A DNA stretch of 36,021 nt from Mycobacterium asiaticum (GTDB taxonomy: Bacteria; Actinomycetota; Actinomycetes; Mycobacteriales; Mycobacteriaceae): the NCBI RefSeq assembly GCF_001668675.1, contig NZ_LZKQ01000269.1, forward strand, positions 1 to 36,021, given 5' to 3'. The position numbers were made by a program, and so were the translations under genes. The notes beneath the pieces were generated by a model. The model had not been told where the DNA came from. It saw nothing but the letters and a program-made list of their open reading frames with translations, and ran no database searches. This document shows, piece by piece, positions 28,767 through 36,021 of this stretch; position 1 is the first letter of the stretch, and every line of letters begins with the position of its first letter.

Positions 28767-28840
28767 CGGCCTCTCACCGCAATTGGATCCTCGGCCGGAT
28801 GACCTCAATGGCGCAGCGGCTACCGGTCGTGCTGCCGTGC

Positions 28841-30328
28841 TCATTGGTCGAAGGTCCTTTCGACCGGCTCGGCGAGCAGCGATATCAGTGGCGCGACGTC
28901 GGCAGCCTCCGACAGTCCGAGTACGGCATTCTCGATGGCGCTAACTCGAGAGACCGACATCACGCTCGTCGCGAGGTTGCGGAATTTCGCGACCACTTCG
29001 CCGTTGGTCACCGGATCCGCCGGGTTGCCGTGCGGTGCAATCACCGACGCCGAGTCGTGGCTACCGTCGGCGAACGTGAGCGTGATATGTGTCTGAAAGC
29101 GCTGCGCGATCGGAAGCTCATCAATGCTTCGGTCCAGCTCTACATTGGTGCGGCGCAGTAGGTTCCACACATCGTCCGCATCGAGGCGTGCGGCGGTGAA
29201 TTGCTCGGGCAGTGCGACACCGTCCAGCAGGGTGACAGCCGCCGCGTAACCGATGTTCATCTGCGCGCCGATAACTGTGAGCGGACGTTGCGGTGTCCAC
29301 CAACCATGGTGGTAGACGACATCGCCGACGCGAATGTCAATGCGTTCGATCACCCGCCTGCCCTGGCGCTCGCGCAGCATCTGGGCGGCCTCGACCGCGC
29401 CGTGCAACCCGCCCATCACGGCCCACGACTTGACCATGATCTGCATCGTCTCCCAGCGTGTCCCGAGGCCCCGTGTCACCTCGTCGGCGTCCGGATGGTG
29501 TCCCTCGCCGTACACGGACAGGAAGCCGCCGTACGGGCGCTCGAGTACCTGATCGATGCCGGTGTATCCGGCCTGTGCCAATGCGGCGGAGTAGAACCCG
29601 TTTCGGGCCGCGAACCCGTGTTGCATCCGTTTGCCCATCGCTTCGTACTGCGCCGACATCAGGCCGGCGGATTGTGTTGCGGCGAAGCCGACGGCGTCCT
29701 CGAGGACAGCCGGGCTCGACCGACGCACCTTGCCGCTGGCGACCGCGGACGCGATACCTCCGAAGATCGGGCCGGAATGCCAACCGCGTGAGAGCATTTC
29801 GGTGCCGTGCAGGGCGGCGCCGATCCGCGGGCCGGTTTCGAAACCCGCGACCGCAGCGACCAGGAAATCCCGGCCGCTGACGGGGCCTCCGACGTGGGCA
29901 GCCGTAGCGAGCAACGCAGGCACGATCGCCGACGCCGAATGTAGGGGAGCCGTCGGATGGAAGTCGTCGAGCTCGAAACCCTGGATGAAAGTGCTGTTCA
30001 GGATGGCTGCGCCCGCCGGGGTAATCGTTCGGCCCGTACCGATTACCGCGGCCGCGCCGGGACCTTCGATATCGCACACGGCGGAGGTTGCAATACGCGA
30101 CCACGGAAGCTGCGCCCCGACGAGCGCGCACCCGAGTCCATCCAGCAGCAAGTGTGTGGCGCGTTCACAGACGGCCTGCGGGATCTGGTCGTGTGTCAAC
30201 GCGTGTACCCAGCTCACCAATCGGCCGGTTGGCCCGGCAGGTGCGGTCGCTGCCGCATCAGAGTTGGCCCTAGCGGTATCAGAGGGGGGCTGCATCCCTT
30301 GATCGCAGCGGCTCACGATGACAAGCAT
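28841..30328 (-). CDS. MmgE/PrpD family protein (2-methylcitrate dehydratase-like)
   Basis: 495 residues from ATG 30328; ATG 30295 (MQPPSDTA) is an alternative start. The all-helical first domain (about 40-300) contains LLLDGLGCALVGA and the family's signature FELDDFHPTAPLHSASAIVP (about 115-135). It continues with GWHSGPIFGGIASAVA and KRMQHGFAARNG. The smaller second domain has ERIDIRVGDVV and the late FADGSHDS. The family includes 2-methylcitrate dehydratase, cis-aconitate decarboxylase and iminodisuccinate epimerase; which reaction applies here cannot be told. It is divergent from an IclR regulator across a very short gap holding an inverted repeat, and converges on the dehalogenase. Confidence 0.88.
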   Translation of the reverse strand: MLVIVSRCDQGMQPPSDTARANSDAAATAPAGPTGRLVSWVHALTHDQIPQAVCERATHLLLDGLGCALVGAQLPWSRIATSAVCDIEGPGAAAVIGTGRTITPAGAAILNSTFIQGFELDDFHPTAPLHSASAIVPALLATAAHVGGPVSGRDFLVAAVAGFETGPRIGAALHGTEMLSRGWHSGPIFGGIASAVASGKVRRSSPAVLEDAVGFAATQSAGLMSAQYEAMGKRMQHGFAARNGFYSAALAQAGYTGIDQVLERPYGGFLSVYGEGHHPDADEVTRGLGTRWETMQIMVKSWAVMGGLHGAVEAAQMLRERQGRRVIERIDIRVGDVVYHHGWWTPQRPLTVIGAQMNIGYAAAVTLLDGVALPEQFTAARLDADDVWNLLRRTNVELDRSIDELPIAQRFQTHITLTFADGSHDSASVIAPHGNPADPVTNGEVVAKFRNLATSVMSVSRVSAIENAVLGLSEAADVAPLISLLAEPVERTFDQ

Positions 30329-30334
30329 CAGTTA

Positions 30335-30353
30335 ACTTGCATACCAAGCAAGT
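30335..30353. promoter_or_regulatory. Inverted repeat between PrpD-like and IclR genes (candidate IclR operator)
   Basis: ACTTGC-N7-GCAAGT is an exact 6-bp inverted repeat, centred between the two divergent starts (30328 and 30365). IclR regulators usually bind such sites in the shared promoter of themselves and a catabolic target. With the PrpD start at 30328, both messages would have almost no leader. Confidence 0.5.
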
Positions 30354-30364
30354 AATCTCCGAGT

Positions 30365-31135
30365 GTGGCGATTACCGGGCTGCGCGGCTTGCACCTGCTG
30401 GAGACGTTGGCCGGCATGCGGCAACCCGCCGCGCTACGTGACATCGCGAAACGAGCCGGATTATCGGAGTCATACGCCTTCCGGCTCTTACAGACGCTGG
30501 AAGCCGAAGGCTATTTGCACCACCTCGGACGCTCCGGCTATCGGTTGGGCAGCCGTGCCATCGCACTGGCCGCCGTCATCGGCCCGCGACCGGCGATGAT
30601 GCGCCTGATTTTTCCCGTTGTGGCACGTCTGGCCAACACCAGCGGGGAGTCGGTCGCCGTGCACTTGCGGGCAGGGGACGCGCGCGTCCTGATACTTGCC
30701 GTGCCCGCACCATCGGGGCCGATCGCCGATCCCTCGGGTGTGCTTGGCGAACGGTCGCCGCTGACGTCGGGAGCCAGCGGAAGGGTGATCCTGGCGCACC
30801 TACCGCAGGCGGAACTCGATCACCTTGCTCTCGACAGTTCGCTCGCCGGGCGACTCGCCGCGATCCGCGAACGGGGATACGAAACCTCGTTCGGTGAGAA
30901 CCACCCCGGTGTCAACGGCGTCTCCGTGCCGTTGCTGGCCATACCCGACGTTTCAACGGTTCCGCCAACAGCGCTCGGCTCGATGACCATTGCCGGCCCG
31001 GCTGAGCGATTGTCACCCGCCGCCCTGGCGCGTCTGGCGACTCCACTGCGCGGCGCCTCTGGTGATCTCGGTCCTCGGCTGGCAGCAGTGCTGGGCCCAA
31101 ACCCCGGTGCGACCATCGAGGCACACGATCTCTAG
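30365..31135 (+). CDS. IclR family transcriptional regulator
   Basis: 256 residues from GTG 30365. The N-terminal winged helix (about 4-65) reads LRGLHLLETLAGMRQPAALR, IAKRAGLSESYAFRLLQTLE and YLHHLGRSGYRLGSRAIAL. The effector-binding IclR domain follows (about 75-245), with SGASGRVILAHLP, RERGYETSFGENHPGVNGVS and a typical VPLLAI strand. It probably controls the divergent MmgE/PrpD gene through the inverted repeat between them; the inducer would be a small carboxylate by analogy with the family. It ends 39 bases before the end of the convergent alpha/beta hydrolase gene. Confidence 0.9.
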   Translation: MAITGLRGLHLLETLAGMRQPAALRDIAKRAGLSESYAFRLLQTLEAEGYLHHLGRSGYRLGSRAIALAAVIGPRPAMMRLIFPVVARLANTSGESVAVHLRAGDARVLILAVPAPSGPIADPSGVLGERSPLTSGASGRVILAHLPQAELDHLALDSSLAGRLAAIRERGYETSFGENHPGVNGVSVPLLAIPDVSTVPPTALGSMTIAGPAERLSPAALARLATPLRGASGDLGPRLAAVLGPNPGATIEAHDL

Positions 31136-31174
31136 GCCGCCAATACCGCTTGTTGTTTTCCCTCTTGACCCGGC

Positions 31175-31870
31175 CTATCGAGTCATCGCAGCTTCGGCGA
31201 TGGTGTGCGCCAGCTCGGTAGGCACCGACAGAAACGGGGAGTGCCCTGATGGCAGCCGGCGTACTTCGCTGGCGCGGGCGGCGAAGACGTCTTGGCCCTG
31301 GCCGAACGCGGTGTCGCGCTCGCAGATCACGTAGGTCGACGGAACCGTGCGCCATGCGGCGCGGGTCAGCGGCTGGGTCACGGCCGGGTAGCTGAACGGC
31401 TGCAGCCGCATCGACGCCCGCTCGGCATCGTCGACTGCAATATCGTTGAAGAACAACCGCATTGGTTCGGATACCGTCATTTGATTGCCGTCGATCACCC
31501 ACCACGGCAGCGGCGTCCCGCCTGCAGCGGCGAGCAACGACTCGCCTGCATCCAATTGAAATGCACACACGTAAACGAGGTGGGCGACGTTCGCGTGGTC
31601 CGCGGCGGCTTCGGAGACCACGGCTCCGCCGTAGGAGTGCCCGACCACCACCACCGAAGTGTCGATAGCTGCGATGCAATCGCTGACCAGCGCCGCGTCG
31701 TCGTACAAACCGAAGTTTCCTGCGCCCTGGGAGGCTGTGGTCGGTAGGTCGACGAGCCGCACCTGCCACCCATCCTGGGCGAGGATGGGGGTCACGCCGT
31801 CCCACACCCAAGAGTGCATCCACGCGCCGTGCACCAGTAGCAGCGTCGGTCGTGAATCAGCCATCCTCAT
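31175..31870 (-). CDS. Alpha/beta hydrolase (small esterase, EstC/hydroxynitrile-lyase-like)
   Basis: 232 residues from ATG 31870 (MRMADSRPT), chosen because GAAAG lies five to six bases upstream; the frame is open to 31918. Oxyanion strand LLLVHGAWMHSWVWDGVTP, then VRLVDLPTT, nucleophile elbow VVVVGHSYGGAVV with Ser at about 79, YVICERDTAFG for the acid region, and catalytic His in LPSGHSPFLSVP near the end. The short form without a large cap resembles the plant methylesterase/hydroxynitrile lyase and bacterial EstC group. The substrate is unknown. It converges on the IclR gene and is divergent from the F420 oxidoreductase. Confidence 0.88.
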   Translation of the reverse strand: MRMADSRPTLLLVHGAWMHSWVWDGVTPILAQDGWQVRLVDLPTTASQGAGNFGLYDDAALVSDCIAAIDTSVVVVGHSYGGAVVSEAAADHANVAHLVYVCAFQLDAGESLLAAAGGTPLPWWVIDGNQMTVSEPMRLFFNDIAVDDAERASMRLQPFSYPAVTQPLTRAAWRTVPSTYVICERDTAFGQGQDVFAARASEVRRLPSGHSPFLSVPTELAHTIAEAAMTR

Positions 31871-32095
31871 AACATCTTTCGCATATTGCTCGGCCGATCC
31901 GAGCTCTTGTGTGACCACTACCTCAGGAGCCTGGGTGGTCGCTGTGAGATCCGGTCACCTTCCTGACGCACGTACCACTCGGTCACGCATCAGCGCCGAC
32001 CAATACCCCCTATCGAGTTTTCCTATAACGGGGTCGGAATTGTCTCGGTGCCAACGCTCTTAATAGCTGTGGAACCAACCGAAAGGACCATCACC

Positions 32096-32905
32096 GTGAG
32101 CAACGGCATCAAGATCGGCGTTCAGCTTTGGCCCGGCGGAACGCCCGACTACCGCACCTGGCGCGAGGCGGTCATCCGCGCCGACCAGTCCGGAATAGAC
32201 GCGATCTTCGGCTATGACCACTTCCACCGACCGGCAGTCGAAATCGTGGACGGCCAGCCCCGCGTGCTGCCCGTGCAGCCCGACGTCAACAACTTCGAGG
32301 GCTGGACCGCGCTCGCCTCATGGGGTGAGATCACCAGCAACGCCCAGATCGGCCTGCTGGTCACCGGGATCGGCTACCGCAATCCAGACCTGCTTGCCGA
32401 CATGGCCCGCACGGTCGACCACATCAGCGGCGGCCGCGTGATCCTCGGACTCGGATCAGGTTGGTATGAAAAGGATTACACCGTCTACGGCTACGACTAC
32501 GGAACGGTCAAATCACGGATGGACCTGTTCGAGGAGGGGTTGGCGCGCATCGAGAATCGGCTCGCGGCTTTGCAGCCCGCGCCGATCCGGGAGATCCCCA
32601 TCCTCATCGGGGGGTCCGGCGAACGTCGGGTCATGCCGCTGGTCGCTCGCCACGCGCATATCTGGCACAGTTACCTTGACCTGCCAGCCTTTCGGCAGAA
32701 GAACGACCTGCTCAAACAACTCGCCGCCGAAGCCGGCCGCGACGCCAGCCGGATCGAACGATCCGTAGGCTGGACCGGCCGTGAGAACGCCGATGCCTAC
32801 GTGGCCGAAGGCGTCACCATGTTCACCGCTGAGATCCACCCTGACGACAACGGCTACGACTTCACCGAGGTCAACGACATGCTCGCGTGGCGCGATACCC
32901 GCTAA
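32096..32905 (+). CDS. LLM-class F420-dependent oxidoreductase (second copy)
   Basis: 269 residues from GTG 32096, preceded by GAAAGGA 10 bases upstream; the frame is open to 32048. A luciferase-like TIM barrel: IKIGVQLWPGG, IFGYDHFHRP, VTGIGYRNPDLLADMARTVD, HISGGRVILGLGSGW and IPILIGGSGERRVM. It aligns throughout with the Rv0044c-like protein at 9972 and differs by an inserted loop near residue 50 (EIVDGQPRVLPVQPDVN) that could shape the pocket. F420 is the expected cofactor. The 225-base gap from the divergent hydrolase is its likely promoter region. Confidence 0.88.
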   Translation: MSNGIKIGVQLWPGGTPDYRTWREAVIRADQSGIDAIFGYDHFHRPAVEIVDGQPRVLPVQPDVNNFEGWTALASWGEITSNAQIGLLVTGIGYRNPDLLADMARTVDHISGGRVILGLGSGWYEKDYTVYGYDYGTVKSRMDLFEEGLARIENRLAALQPAPIREIPILIGGSGERRVMPLVARHAHIWHSYLDLPAFRQKNDLLKQLAAEAGRDASRIERSVGWTGRENADAYVAEGVTMFTAEIHPDDNGYDFTEVNDMLAWRDTR

Positions 32906-32927
32906 CCCTCCTGTAGCACAGCCGAAT

Positions 32928-33809
32928 TCACGCCTGGATATTCTCGAGATCGTCCAGGAGCCGCGGATGCCTGGGCCGCCAGCCCAGGACTTCGCGGGTG
33001 TATCGGCTCGTCGCTGGTTGGTCCATCGCGAAGAGCGGGCCGAACGGCCCGAAATGTTCGTGCGGCACCGGTTGGACCGGCAGGCCCAACCGGCGGCCGA
33101 TCACGTCCGCAATGTCGCGTACCGCGACCCCTTCGTCGTTGACTGCGTGCCAGGCGGTGCCGGCCGGCGCCCCTTCCAGCGCCAGCCTGAACAACACCGC
33201 GGCGTCACGTGCATGCACGGCCGGCCATCGTTGGGCGCCATCGCCGGGATAGCCGACCACGCCGTTCGCCCGCGCCGCCTCGGTCAGCAGGCCGGCGAAT
33301 CCGCCCTTGCCCTCGTTGTGCACGGTGCGCGGCAGGCGTACGGCGCTACTGCGCACCCCACTCGAGGCCAGCTCCAGCAGCGCCATCACCGCGCGGGCGC
33401 GGCCGCCGACCGGCCCCTCGGTTTGCAGCGGATCGGCCTCAGTGGAGGCCCGCTCGGGCGCCCACGGCGTCCCTGAAGCGGTGACGATCGGACGATCACT
33501 ACCGACCAGTTCGTCCCCCATCGCCGCCAGTGCGGCGCTTTCCTCTGCGACGGATCGCGCGAGCGCTTCCGCGCTGCCGTAGTCGCGCCCGAAAGCCAGG
33601 TGAATCACGCCGTCGGCCTGCTTGACACCGGTCCGGAGGACATCCAGGTCCGACAGCCCTCCTCGCAGCGTTTCAGCACCGGCTCGCTTGAGCAGGGCCT
33701 CCGATGAGTCCGAGCGCGCCAGGGCGAGAACGGTATGACCGCTGCCGAGCAACTCGGTGATGACGGGTGAGCCGATCGTGCCGGTACCGCCGGTGACGAA
33801 GACGTGCAT
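32928..33809 (-). CDS. NAD(P)-dependent extended/atypical SDR (epimerase-type)
   Basis: 293 residues with an N-terminal Rossmann motif TGGTGTIG (residues 6-13) and VLALARSDSS for the cofactor ribose. GVIHLAFGRDYGS lies in the active-site strand region. Then come GGRARAVMALLELASSG, VRLPRTVHNEGKGG and, near the end, GTAWHAVNDEGVAVRDIADV. The canonical YxxxK is not evident, as in several atypical NmrA/epimerase-like SDRs. The substrate is unknown. It is divergent from a TetR regulator, with two palindromes between the starts. Confidence 0.87.
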   Translation of the reverse strand: MHVFVTGGTGTIGSPVITELLGSGHTVLALARSDSSEALLKRAGAETLRGGLSDLDVLRTGVKQADGVIHLAFGRDYGSAEALARSVAEESAALAAMGDELVGSDRPIVTASGTPWAPERASTEADPLQTEGPVGGRARAVMALLELASSGVRSSAVRLPRTVHNEGKGGFAGLLTEAARANGVVGYPGDGAQRWPAVHARDAAVLFRLALEGAPAGTAWHAVNDEGVAVRDIADVIGRRLGLPVQPVPHEHFGPFGPLFAMDQPATSRYTREVLGWRPRHPRLLDDLENIQA

Positions 33810-33824
33810 GGAAGCTCCCTGCAG

Positions 33825-33881
33825 AGTGATGGGACAATGATCCCATCACTGTACCAGCCTGACGGGACAATTGTCCCATCA
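33825..33881. promoter_or_regulatory. Two palindromic TetR operators between SDR and TetR genes
   Basis: Operator 1 has exact 10-bp arms AGTGATGGGA and TCCCATCACT (33825-33834 and 33841-33850) around a 6-base centre. Operator 2 (33860-33881) has the perfect core GGGACAATTGTCCC (33864-33877), flanked by TGAC and ATCA, with one mismatched pair. The centres are 33 bp apart, about three helix turns. Both share TGAyGGGACAAT. They fill the 77-base divergent promoter, so the TetR protein probably represses itself and the SDR. Confidence 0.8.
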
Positions 33882-33886
33882 CTACG

Positions 33887-34474
33887 ATGGCTCGCATGGC
33901 TCGATGGGAACCGGGGGCGCGCGAACGGCTGGTGCTTGCCGCGGTCGACCTGTTCACCGAGCAGGGGTACGACGCCACCACCGTGGCCCAGATCGCCGAG
34001 CGGGCGGGGGTCACCAAGAGCACCTTCTTTCGGCACTTTCCGGACAAGCGCGAGCTATTGGTCGCGGGCCAGGAGTCGTTGTGCCGGTTACTCGCCGACG
34101 GCATTTCCGAAGCGCCGGAAGGGGCCAGCCCGCTGGAGGCGGTCGCCGCGGGCCTTGAGCGAGCGTCCGGCGCGATGGGCCCGGTCAATCGCGAGATCGG
34201 GCCACGCCTCAAGGCCGCCGTTGCCGCCAGCACCGAACTCCAGGAGCGGGACGCCCTCAAGAGCGTCGGCCTGGCCGCGGCCATGTCAGCGGCTCTGGTC
34301 GCTCGCGGGGTGCCGGACCTGCCGGCCCAGCTGGCTGCGGAGCTGGGAGTCCTGGCCTTCAAGCGGGGCTACGCGCAGTGGGCCGAAGGAGACCGCGACG
34401 ACGGGGCAGCGCTTGCCGCCCATGCCCGGGCCGCCCTCGACGAATTGCGCGCCGCCGCAGGGTCATTGGGCTGA
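33887..34474 (+). CDS. TetR/AcrR family transcriptional regulator
   Basis: 195 residues from ATG 33887; ATG 33896 is an alternative start. The helix-turn-helix domain (about 10-58) reads ARERLVLAAVDLFTEQGYDA, TTVAQIAERAGVTKSTFFRH and FPDKRELL, a textbook TetR recognition region. The ligand domain is helical and Ala-rich. The start lies 5 bases after the nearest palindrome with no ribosome site, so the message may be leaderless and directly autorepressed. The divergent SDR is the likely target, and the SDR downstream (63-base gap) may be cotranscribed. Confidence 0.91.
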   Translation: MARMARWEPGARERLVLAAVDLFTEQGYDATTVAQIAERAGVTKSTFFRHFPDKRELLVAGQESLCRLLADGISEAPEGASPLEAVAAGLERASGAMGPVNREIGPRLKAAVAASTELQERDALKSVGLAAAMSAALVARGVPDLPAQLAAELGVLAFKRGYAQWAEGDRDDGAALAAHARAALDELRAAAGSLG

Positions 34475-34537
34475 GCGCAGGCATGCGACCGCGCTAGGTT
34501 TCGATCGCCTGACGGGCGGCTCGGTACGTCACGTACT

Positions 34538-35323
34538 GTGCAGACCGTGGATATCAATGGAGCTAGCGCAATCGTCACCGGAGGGGCGTCGGGGATCGGA
34601 GCGGCGACCGCCCGCCAACTCGCCGCCAAGGGTGCCCGAGTCGTCGTCGCCGACCTGCAGGCCGAACGCGGACAGGAACTCGCACACGAGATCGGCGGGG
34701 TGTTCGTCAACGTCGACGTGACGAACACCGAACAGATCGAAGACGCGGTCAACACCGCAGCCGACCTTGGTCCGCTACGGGCGCTGGTGAACTCGGCGGG
34801 CGTGGGCTGGGCGCAGCGCACCATCGGCAAGGACGGTGAGTTCGCTTCTGCGCACAATCTGGACGCGTACAAGAAGGTGCTCGCGATCAACCTGGTCGGC
34901 ACGTTCGACTGCATCCGACTGGCCGCGACGGCGATGAGCCGAAACGAGCCGACCGAGACCGGTGAACGCGGTGCGATCGTGAACATGACCAGTGTCGCGG
35001 CCTTCGACGGCCAGATCGGCCAAGCGGCGTACTCGTCCTCCAAGGGCGGCGTCGTCGGATTGACCCTTCCGGTCGCGCGCGACCTGTCCGCGGTCGGTAT
35101 CCGAGTCAACACCGTGGCGCCCGGCCTCATCGACACCCCGATCTACGGCGAAGGCGAACATTCCGAGGCCTTTAAAGCGAAATTGGGCGAGTCCGTGCTC
35201 TTTCCGCACCGCCTGGGCAAGCCGGACGAATTGGCGTCCATGGTCATCGAATTGATCACCAACTCGTACATGAACGCCGAAGTCGTTCGCGTTGACGGCG
35301 GAATCCGGATGCCACCGAAATAG
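34538..35323 (+). CDS. SDR resembling 3-hydroxyacyl-CoA dehydrogenase type 2 (HSD17B10-like)
   Basis: 261 residues from GTG 34538; GTG 34547 is also possible. Classical SDR: TGGASGIG (about 15-22), ADLQ for NAD specificity, NSAGVG, NMTSVAAFDGQ with the catalytic Ser, and YSSSKGG (Tyr-Lys pair). GIRVNTVAPGLIDTP and a C-terminal VRVDGGIRMPPK follow. The loop GWAQRTIGKDGEFASAHNLD and the overall length match the mitochondrial HSD10-like group and mycobacterial Rv1144, NAD-dependent enzymes acting on 3-hydroxyacyl-CoA or steroids. A perfect GTACGT-C-ACGTAC palindrome (34524-34536) abuts the start. Confidence 0.9.
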   Translation: MQTVDINGASAIVTGGASGIGAATARQLAAKGARVVVADLQAERGQELAHEIGGVFVNVDVTNTEQIEDAVNTAADLGPLRALVNSAGVGWAQRTIGKDGEFASAHNLDAYKKVLAINLVGTFDCIRLAATAMSRNEPTETGERGAIVNMTSVAAFDGQIGQAAYSSSKGGVVGLTLPVARDLSAVGIRVNTVAPGLIDTPIYGEGEHSEAFKAKLGESVLFPHRLGKPDELASMVIELITNSYMNAEVVRVDGGIRMPPK

Positions 35324-35528
35324 ATGCGCCGCTGCGTCGACGGACGTTGACGCTCGCCAACCTGCCCCCATGAGCACCCGAAGTCCCCGACGCGTTCTAA
35401 GACGGATGGACGTAAAGGCTTGCCGGCAGGCGAAACCATCCGGAGGTGCAGGCGCCGACACCAGTTCGGCTGAACTGGCGTCTGAATCGCGATCTGTTGC
35501 TTCGGGCAGCGAGCCGGGCCGGCGGCGG

Positions 35529-36021
35529 TTACGGCAAGCCGTTATTGCCGTCGTTGCCCAGCAGTAGTCCTCCAATTCCGCCGGCCCCGGCTTTGCCGTC
35601 GGTGCTGCCGGTCCCGCCGTTGCCGCCGTTGCCGCCGGCGCCGATCAGCACGGCACCCGCTCCGGTGCCGCCTGCCCCGCCGGTCCCTCCGGTTTCTATC
35701 GCGGCGCTGCCTCCAGCCCCGCCACTGCCACCGTTGCCGATCTGCCCCGCTCTACCCCCAGCCCCGCCGGCACCACCGGTTGAAAGGCCAACGGTGCCAC
35801 CGCCTGATCCGCCGGACCCGCCCGAGCCGAACAGCAGGCCGGCGTTGCCGCCGGCACCACCGGCGCCGCCTTGGCTGGTCAGACTGAAGCCGCCGGCACC
35901 ACCTGCGCCGCCGGAGCCGAAGAGCAGGCCGGCGTTACCGCCGACCCCGCCGGCACCACCGGTTGAAAGGCCAACGGTGCCACCGCCTGATCCGCCGGAC
36001 CCGCCCGAGCCGAACAGCAGG
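35529..36021 (-). CDS. PE_PGRS family protein, C-terminal end (partial)
   Basis: On the minus strand the frame is open from the window edge to TAA at 35529-35531, about 164 residues. It is built of Gly-Gly-Ala/Gly-Gly-x repeats with [15 protein letters not shown] units, AGLLFGSGG three times, and the end [16 protein letters not shown], typical of PGRS domains. The PE domain would lie beyond the right edge. PE_PGRS proteins are surface-associated and ESX-5-dependent in slow growers. The 205 bases between this stop and the SDR gene hold no gene that I can see. Confidence 0.9.
   Translation of the reverse strand, partial: LLFGSGGSGGSGGGTVGLSTGGAGGVGGNAGLLFGSGGAGGAGGFSLTSQGGAGGAGGNAGLLFGSGGSGGSGGGTVGLSTGGAGGAGGRAGQIGNGGSGGAGGSAAIETGGTGGAGGTGAGAVLIGAGGNGGNGGTGSTDGKAGAGGIGGLLLGNDGNNGLP
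35762..36021. repeat. 183-bp-period repeat inside the PE_PGRS gene
   Basis: A 77-bp stretch at 35762-35838 recurs exactly at 35945-36021, a period of 183 bp (61 codons). The second copy runs to the window edge, so it may be longer. The exact identity at DNA level points to recent duplication or slippage within the gene. Confidence 0.85.

Noticed and set aside
31960..32060. CCGACC...GGTCGG inverted repeat before the second F420 oxidoreductase
   Set aside because: Arms are short and widely spaced, within chance for this GC content.
35570..36021. Repeats at the right edge as a possible CRISPR array
   Set aside because: The repeats are imperfect GGC/GCC-rich units translating to Gly-Gly-Ala on the minus strand, which is PE_PGRS coding sequence, not repeat-spacer structure.

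Overview
The window looks like a chromosomal segment of a slow-growing, PE_PGRS-bearing, non-tuberculous Mycobacterium. This rests on high GC, GTG starts and F420-type oxidoreductases. It also rests on gene order from about 0.4 to 25.1 kb that follows Mycobacterium tuberculosis Rv0036c to Rv0058, recognised from memory. A PE_PGRS tail at the right edge argues against the M. avium complex and for relatives of M. kansasii, M. szulgai or M. gordonae; the species is an inference.

Region 1 (1-7.8 kb) holds the tail of a Gly/Pro-rich protein, a minus-strand MFS transporter and DinB-like protein pair (Rv0037c-Rv0036c type), a YqgE protein, a small Cys-tailed membrane protein, the secreted Pro/Ala-rich antigen Mtc28 and leuS. 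Region 2 (7.8-16.0 kb) is a minus-strand series: SDR, MarR, GntR, F420 oxidoreductase, SDR, TetR, alpha/beta hydrolase (Rv0045c type), ino1, PadR and a DUF1707-type membrane protein. The 7.8 kb SDR and the 10.8-12.4 kb SDR/TetR pair have no counterpart that I recall in M. tuberculosis. Region 3 (16.2-23.2 kb) is a plus-strand housekeeping run: DUF5318 protein, ponA1, a GT87-like membrane glycosyltransferase, a DJ-1/PfpI protein, then rpsF-ssb-rpsR-rplI closed by a strong intrinsic terminator. The first four overlap or nearly overlap one another.

Region 4 (23.2-26.5 kb) is the most interesting part. dnaB is intact and intein-free. Its upstream region carries a DnaA-box-like cluster and a LexA/SOS-box-like sequence next to the gene. 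Sixty-five bases after dnaB is a separate 459-residue ORF that is recognisably the DnaB intein of the M. tuberculosis type. It no longer has the splicing residues (Cys1, the block B Thr/His, the terminal His-Asn) but keeps both LAGLIDADG motifs with their aspartates. It looks like an intein that became a free-standing homing-endonuclease-like gene beside its emptied host.

Region 5 (27.1-36.0 kb) is accessory and catabolic. It has a DJ-1/isonitrile-hydratase-like gene in an apparent operon with a LinB-type haloalkane dehalogenase, an MmgE/PrpD protein divergent from an IclR regulator, an alpha/beta hydrolase, a second F420 oxidoreductase, an SDR divergent from a TetR regulator across two strong palindromes, another SDR, and the 3' end of a PE_PGRS gene. 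No tRNA, rRNA, CRISPR array or insertion sequence was recognised.
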